DNA of 64,000 bases. Source: Paratinospora sagittata (lineage: Eukaryota > Streptophyta > Magnoliopsida > Ranunculales > Menispermaceae). The stretch's first letter is position 1. The number at the start of each line of letters is the position of its first letter. The stretch is from contig CM069598.1 in NCBI GenBank assembly GCA_035771175.1, positions 3,393,931-3,457,930 of the forward strand. The letters are read 5' to 3'. The notes below the pieces were generated by a model, which saw only the letters and a list, made by a program, of their open reading frames with translations, had not been told where the DNA came from and ran no database searches. Below are positions 60,649 to 64,000 of the stretch, in pieces. Made by a program: the position numbers and the translations under genes.

Positions 60649-62755
60649 TTAGAAATCATCAAGCCCAGCCTGCCCCGATGATCTCCAATGCTTGGCTTTC
60701 TCAAACCCATTAACAAAATAGTTATAATCATCAATAGTCTGATTGATCTCTTCATCTGTGTTCATCACAAATGGACCCAATTGCACCACTGGCTCACCCA
60801 ATGGTTCACCTCCCACTAAAATGAACCTAACACTCTTAGTAGAAGACTTATTCCATGCTTCAACCATGGTGCCTGATCCTAATATCAACAGGTGATGAGC
60901 TGCTATTGGTCCTGATTTTGGATTGCCAAACACACCTTCCCCTTCCAAGGTGTATATGAAAGCATTCCATGTATTAGGGATTAGTTGCTGAAGATGAGAG
61001 CCTGGTTTTAAAGTGAAGTCCAAATACATGGTGGGTGTCCTTGTGTAAACTGGTGATTTTGTGCCCATTGACTCCCCTGCTATTACTCTTACTTTCACAC
61101 CATCTTTATCCACTTCTGCTATGTCCTCACTTTGTAGCTCCTGGTAACTTGGCTCAACCCTAATTAATATCAACATGAAAAAAAAGGAAATTATTTAAAT
61201 TTATGTAAATGAAAAACAAATTTTATGTCAACTTCCTAAATATTTTTTTTATATTAGTATAAATGAGTAGTATATATTATGCCATCCCATGAGATAGATA
61301 CTTGATATATATGCATGGTGAGGCAATTTTTGAAGAAATACTTTTGAAAAAAGTTGATTCTTTCTAAATTCTTTTAAAGATAGTAAACTATTTTTTTTTA
61401 GCGCAATTTTGTCAGAAGCAGATATTGTCAAACGCATTTAAAATAACTCGGATAAAGGGCATTAATACTTTTTATTTTAAGGAAGCCCACTTAATATAAA
61501 TAGATGCATATACTTGGGAACATGGGTGGGAACATGTGGTGCAATTTCAGTTCTGGAATATCTTGCACCTCTAGTGAAATTTCGAATGTTTTCTCAAAGA
61601 TGATATAAGAAGTGACGTCAACTTTTGTTGCATTTAAGTGTCAACTTTTTGCATTTAAGTGATATACACTAAACATGACATCAATGTCATTTTTATTTGA
61701 TTTAATAGATTTCATCATCCTCCCAACTACAAATCATCCAAACAATGCATCTATGACATAGAGATTGGGCCCATATGTATATAATAACTTGAAAATTGAG
61801 TTATATATAACTTGAGATTTTTTTTATTCCTATTTTACCAACTAAAATCTAATATAAATGGGGCCAAACCAAATCATTGGCTGCCGGCCTGCTTTGGTCA
61901 ATGTGACCCAATGGGTTGAGCTGGAATTTGTCAAATTTCCATTTGAACTTATCTTGGTAGTAGAAAATAGACCCAGCAGCAATATTATAAGAAAACAAGA
62001 GATCTTACATTTTGTTCTTTGAGGAAAGATTGATCCATAACTGAAGACCCTTTTGAGTTCCATGATCAGCTGGCATTTCTGAGTGCACTATCCCTCTTCC
62101 TGCAGTCATCCATTGCAAATCCCCTGTTCTTATGGTGCCTTTGTGTCCTTCAAAATCCTCATGTGTCACTTCTCCATGTAACATGTAGGTGACCGTCTCA
62201 AATCCTGAAATTCATAAGGAAAGAAATGCAAATTAAGGATCAAACTCCAACCATCTTCATGAATCTCTTTAAAAGTAACTTCTCATTTTAAAAGAAAAGA
62301 GCATCAAGTTCAAACCTCTGTGTGGGTGGTCAGGAAATCCAGCAGGAGCCGAAACTGCAACAATTGAAGAAGAAGAAGAAGAAGCAAGAAAATATAATTA
62401 AACACAACTAATCAAACATGCAACTACGTCCATGAGATAAATTACAAAACCAAATCAAGCCCTAAGAATATAATAGATCATACCAACCTGAGAATTCATC
62501 CAAAAGAAGAAAAGGGTCGAAGTATTTCAACTCAAATCTACAAAAAACAATAATCAATAATCCCATTTAATTTCAAATGTGACTAAAGTTTCAAGGAATA
62601 ATAATACCCATATCTACTTTTAAAAAAATAAAATAAAAAATTAATGGGTACCTGCCAATGCTTCTCCTGACAACAGCTCCATCTCCTTCACTTTGAGGCC
62701 TAGCCTGCAACTTCTTCATCACAAGACGACGTTCTGACCCATTGTCTTCAGACAT
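60649..62755 (-). CDS. PRN: Pirin-like protein
   Basis: Bicupin, iron-binding protein. Plant pirins interact with G-protein alpha subunits and CCAAT-box factors, or act as quercetin dioxygenase-like enzymes. Exons in transcription order: 62755-62652, 62537-62488, 62354-62316, 62204-62009 and 61159-60649, total 900 nt or 299 aa, the usual length. The N-terminal cupin has 'DPFLLLDEF', 'FPDHPHRGFETVTYMLHG' and 'GDLQWMTAGRGIVHSEMP', giving metal ligands H61, H63, H105 and E107 as in human pirin. The C-terminal cupin follows from 'VRVIAGESMGTKSP' to 'GPFVMNTDEEI'. All catalytic-type residues are present. A TATA box fits at 62868-62861. The Arabidopsis relatives are the PRN genes (from memory). Which paralogue this is cannot be told. 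Confidence 0.94.
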
Positions 62756-62860
62756 TTTTCTCTTTTTTTTCTTGTGTGTTGATCTGAAATAACTAAGATT
62801 CAGACAAACAAAATAAAATATATGTTAAGAATAGTTGAAGTTGGAGGAATTGGTTTGTGA

Positions 62861-62868
62861 TATTTATA
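62861..62868 (-). promoter_or_regulatory. TATA box of the pirin gene
   Basis: TATAAATA on the minus strand, about 105 bp upstream of the pirin ATG. Confidence 0.6.
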
Positions 62869-62939
62869 GAGAAAACAAAGTTAGAATCAAAACTGTAGTT
62901 GTCTGTCTGTCTTTTGTTATTAATTATTAATATTAGGAA

Positions 62940-64000
62940 GAGTCAAAATGGTTGGGTTTCCTTTGTCACACACCACACAGGACACGGCAAGGGGCAAAGC
63001 AAGTCCAACTCCAGCTTCCTTGAGATCCAGGTTTTGTGATTCTCTGTGCTGAGGTCACCCTGTCGCAATGCTGATCCCATTCTGATCTTCTGTTTTTGAC
63101 GCTGCAAAAGGTCACAAGTGGCCCACTTTGATTTGAACATGCCCAGAAGCTTTCCCTGGATTGTTAAGGTATTTTATTTATTTTTTTGCAGCTTTTTGGG
63201 TCAAATGTTTTGGTCCAATAAGGTTTGATTTCGCCACGTGGGATTCAGATATTTGAGCCGTTTGGTACGTCATGACAGCGTGGGGCTTCAACATGTGTGG
63301 CGTATAAGGTGCATCAGGGTGCATCGAGGTAAATGATGTTTGAGGTGGGACGAGTTGCCAAGTCTCCACTAGGGGAGCGTTGGTTCACTATAAAAGTGTG
63401 TATATGTGGGTGACATCTTTGCTACAAAAGCATGACGTCAAAGGGCGTCTTTTTTGGGTGTTATCACTGTTATGACAGCTGGAGACCATGTGATCCTCAA
63501 TAAAACGTGTCCCTTTTTTATTAATTTATCTATTTTTTAGACCTAAGTAAATTTTTATTAAAAATAATTATAGTTATTAATTTTTTTTTGAATTAATTAA
63601 CTTTAAAAAATATCATGGAGGAACATGAAGGAACAGATTCATTGAATTGATTTATTTGATTGATAAATGACTTGAGTTGAATACAATTGAAAATAATTTT
63701 AAATTTCTATTGCACTTAATTGTTATTAGTCTTTGTTTAGTATGATATTAACTTTATGAATTACTTGACCTATAAACTATAATGTAGAAGTAAAGGTCCA
63801 ATTATATATATTAAGTAAAAATTATAAATATTAACACTCTTGTTCACATGCATAATAGTAAGGAGATTTTTCAAGAAAGATTTTTTTTATATTTTTTTTA
63901 AGATCATGGGTATCGATGATCCCTCTCTCCACTAATCTCATGGGGCCGAACATAATTCAATAGTACATGTAGCCAATAAATGGTCAGAGACATATATTCG
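62940..64000. other. Terminal intergenic region with promoter-like motifs
   Basis: No coding sequence is supported. On the plus strand 63213-63440 has in order CCAAT, CCACGTGG (63234-63241), a TATAAAA at about 63388 and TGACGTCA (63433-63440). The last 450 bp are AT-rich without recognisable content. Confidence 0.4.

Overview
The window looks like nuclear DNA of a dicotyledonous flowering plant. It is AT-rich, its genes have many GT-AG introns, the proteins match plant families (CYB561/DOMON redox proteins, plastid/mitochondrial threonyl-tRNA synthetase, tonoplast dicarboxylate transporter), and the intergenic DNA holds plant-type LINE, SINE, LTR and MITE remnants. The species cannot be named from the sequence. 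All exon joins given here are inferred by eye from splice consensus and reading frame.

Layout: 1-4.5 kb, AT-rich intergenic DNA. 5-28 kb, a cluster of cytochrome b561/DOMON genes, all on the plus strand: gene 1 (4987-7192), gene 2 (8695-10128), gene 3 (18767-20194) and a broken gene 4 (25993-27963), plus two inverted exon-1 fragments (24571-25041 and 27921-28240). Genes 2 and 3 lie in a direct tandem duplication with a period of about 10.07 kb (8108-18172 and 18173 to about 24.6 kb). The duplication also carries a TIR-bearing AT-rich element and a roughly 0.2 kb tandem repeat that contains about 49 bp of DOMON exon in antisense. Gene 4 has lost exon 3. In its place is an inverted copy of its own exon 1 and upstream DNA, making a 1.2 kb-arm inverted repeat (25081-26312 against 27921-29142).

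29.6-32.2 kb: cytosolic ribosomal protein S8. 33.4-44.8 kb (minus): an 11-exon Mo25-like scaffold gene with a LINE and SINE-like units in its introns. 49.5-53.0 kb (plus): an organellar threonyl-tRNA synthetase. 53.5-56.2 kb (minus): tonoplast dicarboxylate transporter, convergent with the synthetase. 60.6-62.8 kb (minus): a pirin. The remaining stretches are intergenic DNA with 5'-truncated LINE fragments, MITE-like elements and simple repeats.

The gene order DOMON - Mo25 - dicarboxylate transporter recalls Arabidopsis At5g47530 - At5g47540 - At5g47560 (from memory), so part of the window appears to be an old syntenic block, altered here by local DOMON expansion. The most unusual structure is the gene 4 inverted repeat with its neighbouring exon-derived tandem repeats. 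Transcription through it would give a long hairpin RNA matching exon 1 of this gene family, a plausible source of small RNAs.
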